NCBI GenBank assembly: GCA_019058135.1 | Contig: JAHLWE010000453.1 | Location: 1-7,201 of the forward strand | Direction of reading: 5' to 3' | Length of the DNA: 7,201 nucleotides | From: Promethearchaeota archaeon | Lineage (GTDB): Archaea; Asgardarchaeota; Lokiarchaeia; Sigyniarchaeales; SOKP01 | Part shown: positions 5,804 to 7,201 of the stretch, piece after piece | Layout: every line of letters begins with the position of its first letter | Numbering within the stretch: position 1 is the first letter of the stretch | Position numbers and translations under genes: made by a program | Notes under the pieces: model-generated | Database searches by the model: none | What the model was told of the DNA's origin: nothing | Seen by the model: the letters and a program-made list of their open reading frames with translations, nothing else

Positions 5804-6724
5804 ATGAACACAAAGATTATTGCCGTTACTGGCGGAAAAGGAGGAACTGGTAAGACATTAATTGCTGTTAATTTTGCTGTAATGTTTAAAAATCTTAATA
5901 AGAAGGTTTTATTAATAGATTGTGATGTTGATAACCCCAATACTTATTTGTTATTAGGTGGTAAATTAGAAAATCCTAAAGAAGTACCTTTTTTTCTACC
6001 TGAATTTAATAACGATAAATGCACTAAATGTGGGTTATGTTCAAAAAATTGCATTGCTCATGCAATACTTCAAGTAAAGGATCAATATCCGATTCCAATG
6101 CTAACTTTATGTTCCGGATGCAAACTGTGTTATAAAATTTGCCCAGATAATGCGATAGAACCAAGTTCAAAGGTAATAGGATGGACTTATGAGACAAGAA
6201 TAAGAAATTTAGATTTATGGGTTGGGGAATTAAAAGTAGGTGAAGCACGCTCAGCCGCAATTATTGAAAAATTAATAGAGAATATGGAAAGGGAACTTGA
6301 GACTAATCCAAATAAATATGATGTTATTATTTTAGATACAGCCCCAGGAGCTCATTGTGATGTTGAAAAAAGTCTTTCAAAAGCAGATTACGTAATTTGT
6401 GTTACAGAACCCACACCTTTTGGAGCATTTGATTTAAGACGAATTATGAAACTTATTAATCTATTGGGAAAAACGACTAAAACAATTATTAATCGATCTT
6501 CATTATTGGGAAATAAAGAGGTTTTTATGGAAAATTTAAGTGAGGATGGAATTAGTGTATTGGGAGATATACCATTAGATAAAGACATTGTTAATTCCTA
6601 TGCAAAAGGAGTGCCAATAATGGACAATGATGCTAATTTTGATACTAACGGAAAGGGATACTTAGCATTCTTAGAAAATTTCAAAAATTTGCGCCAATGG
6701 ATAAATTTTCATGGAGAAACGTGA
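5804..6724 (+). CDS. MinD-like P-loop ATPase with inserted two-[4Fe-4S] ferredoxin domain (first of a pair)
   Basis: A complete 306-residue cytoplasmic protein of the MinD/ParA/Mrp superfamily (COG1149-type). Visible are the deviant Walker A GGKGGTGKT (10-18) with signature Lys12, the switch motif DCDVDNPN (39-46), Walker B VIILDTAPGAHCD (174-186) and the base-binding IINR (228-231). Inserted at about 68-120 is a bacterial-type ferredoxin with two motifs: Cys73/76/79/83, in which Ile replaces the usual Pro after the last Cys, and Cys103/106/109/113 followed by Pro. Such proteins are predicted to couple ATP-driven dimerisation to Fe-S cluster transfer or electron flow. Similar proteins belong to the ORP complex of sulfate reducers and lie beside NifX-like genes in many anaerobes. 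The ATG at 5804 is chosen because Walker A then begins at residue 10, the family's usual position; there is no obvious Shine-Dalgarno. The stop is followed closely by the second copy, so the two are almost certainly one operon and may form a heterodimer. Confidence 0.92.
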   Translation: MNTKIIAVTGGKGGTGKTLIAVNFAVMFKNLNKKVLLIDCDVDNPNTYLLLGGKLENPKEVPFFLPEFNNDKCTKCGLCSKNCIAHAILQVKDQYPIPMLTLCSGCKLCYKICPDNAIEPSSKVIGWTYETRIRNLDLWVGELKVGEARSAAIIEKLIENMERELETNPNKYDVIILDTAPGAHCDVEKSLSKADYVICVTEPTPFGAFDLRRIMKLINLLGKTTKTIINRSSLLGNKEVFMENLSEDGISVLGDIPLDKDIVNSYAKGVPIMDNDANFDTNGKGYLAFLENFKNLRQWINFHGET

Positions 6725-6729
6725 TAAAA

Positions 6730-7201
6730 ATGAGTGAAGTACTTAAAATAGGAATTATAAGCGGAAAAGGGGGAGTTGGGAAGACATCTATTACTGCATC
6801 ATTAGGATATTTGGCTAAAAATGATTCTGATATAAATGGCGTGATATTATTAGATTGCGACGTCGATGCACCCAATTTGGCTTTATTATTCAAACCAAAA
6901 GGAGATATTTCAGTAAAAGATTTATATACATGCTTTAAAGCTCAATTTCTGGAAGAGAAATGCGTTCATTGCAAGAAGTGTATAGATGAGAAATATTGTG
7001 AATTTAATGCTTTAAACTGGAATGATGAAAATCAGGTTCCTATTATCGATTATCTTTCATGTGAGGGATGTGGAGCGTGTGCATACTTATGCCCTGAGAA
7101 AGCATTCTCAATAGAAACTGTAAAAAGTGGAGCAATAAAATCTTACACAACAATAAATGATATACCCTTAATATACGGTGAAACCATTTTGGGTGCTACC
7201 A
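6730..7201 (+). CDS. MinD-like P-loop ATPase with inserted ferredoxin domain (second of the pair; 3' partial)
   Basis: The 157 residues in the window run off the right edge; the full protein should be near 290-300 residues. They contain the deviant Walker A SGKGGVGKT (11-19, signature Lys13), the switch motif LDCDVDAPN (41-49), and two cysteine motifs: Cys78/81/84/90 (CX2CX2CX5C, longer last spacing and no following Pro) and Cys111/114/117/121 followed by Pro (CX2CX2CX3CP). Walker B lies past the edge. It is homologous to, but well diverged from, the ATPase just upstream. Start: ATG 6730, five bases after the previous TGA, with GGAG at 6713-6716 as a slightly distant Shine-Dalgarno. A GTG at 6721 in the same frame would overlap the previous stop by four bases and is a less likely start. 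The tight junction implies translational coupling and roughly matched amounts of the two ATPases. Confidence 0.9.
   Translation, partial: MSEVLKIGIISGKGGVGKTSITASLGYLAKNDSDINGVILLDCDVDAPNLALLFKPKGDISVKDLYTCFKAQFLEEKCVHCKKCIDEKYCEFNALNWNDENQVPIIDYLSCEGCGACAYLCPEKAFSIETVKSGAIKSYTTINDIPLIYGETILGAT

Noticed and set aside
6024..6893. Minus-strand open frames opposite the two MinD-like genes
   Set aside because: Both MinD-like genes carry complete diagnostic motifs on the + strand; the reverse frames have no recognisable content.

Overview
The window is very AT-rich and looks archaeal. Likely promoters resemble TATA/BRE elements rather than sigma-type -35/-10 boxes, several genes seem to be leaderless, oligo-T runs follow some stop codons, and the gene content fits an anaerobe. 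The Lys/Ile/Asn-rich proteins and the mix of families suggest an Asgard (Lokiarchaeia-like) genome, but that placement is an impression from composition, not a proof.

Left part (1-3197): a possible C-terminal tail of a + strand gene (1-48) converges on a minus-strand pair. The pair is a small four-helix membrane protein of unknown function (start near 3152) followed 29 bases later by a complete 905-residue family GH38 alpha-mannosidase-like glycosidase without a signal peptide. Middle part (3262-4654): two tandem, homologous hotdog-fold thioesterase-like genes, each interrupted once by a different lesion (a one-base frameshift in the first, an in-frame TAA in the second), then a small unknown protein.

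Right part (4806 to the window end): a same-strand cluster encoding a DUF5320-type Gly/Arg-rich protein with a C-terminal coiled coil, a NifX/NifB-C-type cofactor-binding-domain protein with an RGMGGG repeat tail, and two adjacent MinD-like P-loop ATPases, each with an inserted two-[4Fe-4S] ferredoxin domain (the second is cut by the window edge). This set resembles the gene neighbourhoods of anaerobes that include the 'orange protein' (ORP) complex of sulfate reducers. A joint role in metal/Fe-S cluster handling or redox-linked ATPase activity is the best inference. The first gene of the cluster has a strong BRE/TATA promoter, a perfect 7-bp inverted repeat over the predicted transcription start, and a good Shine-Dalgarno, so the cluster is probably regulated.

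The points most worth a second look are the doubly broken tandem thioesterase pair with a near-identical 3' segment, the operator-like palindrome, and the paired ferredoxin-MinD ATPases with their Gly-rich partners. No RNA gene, CRISPR array or insertion sequence was seen.
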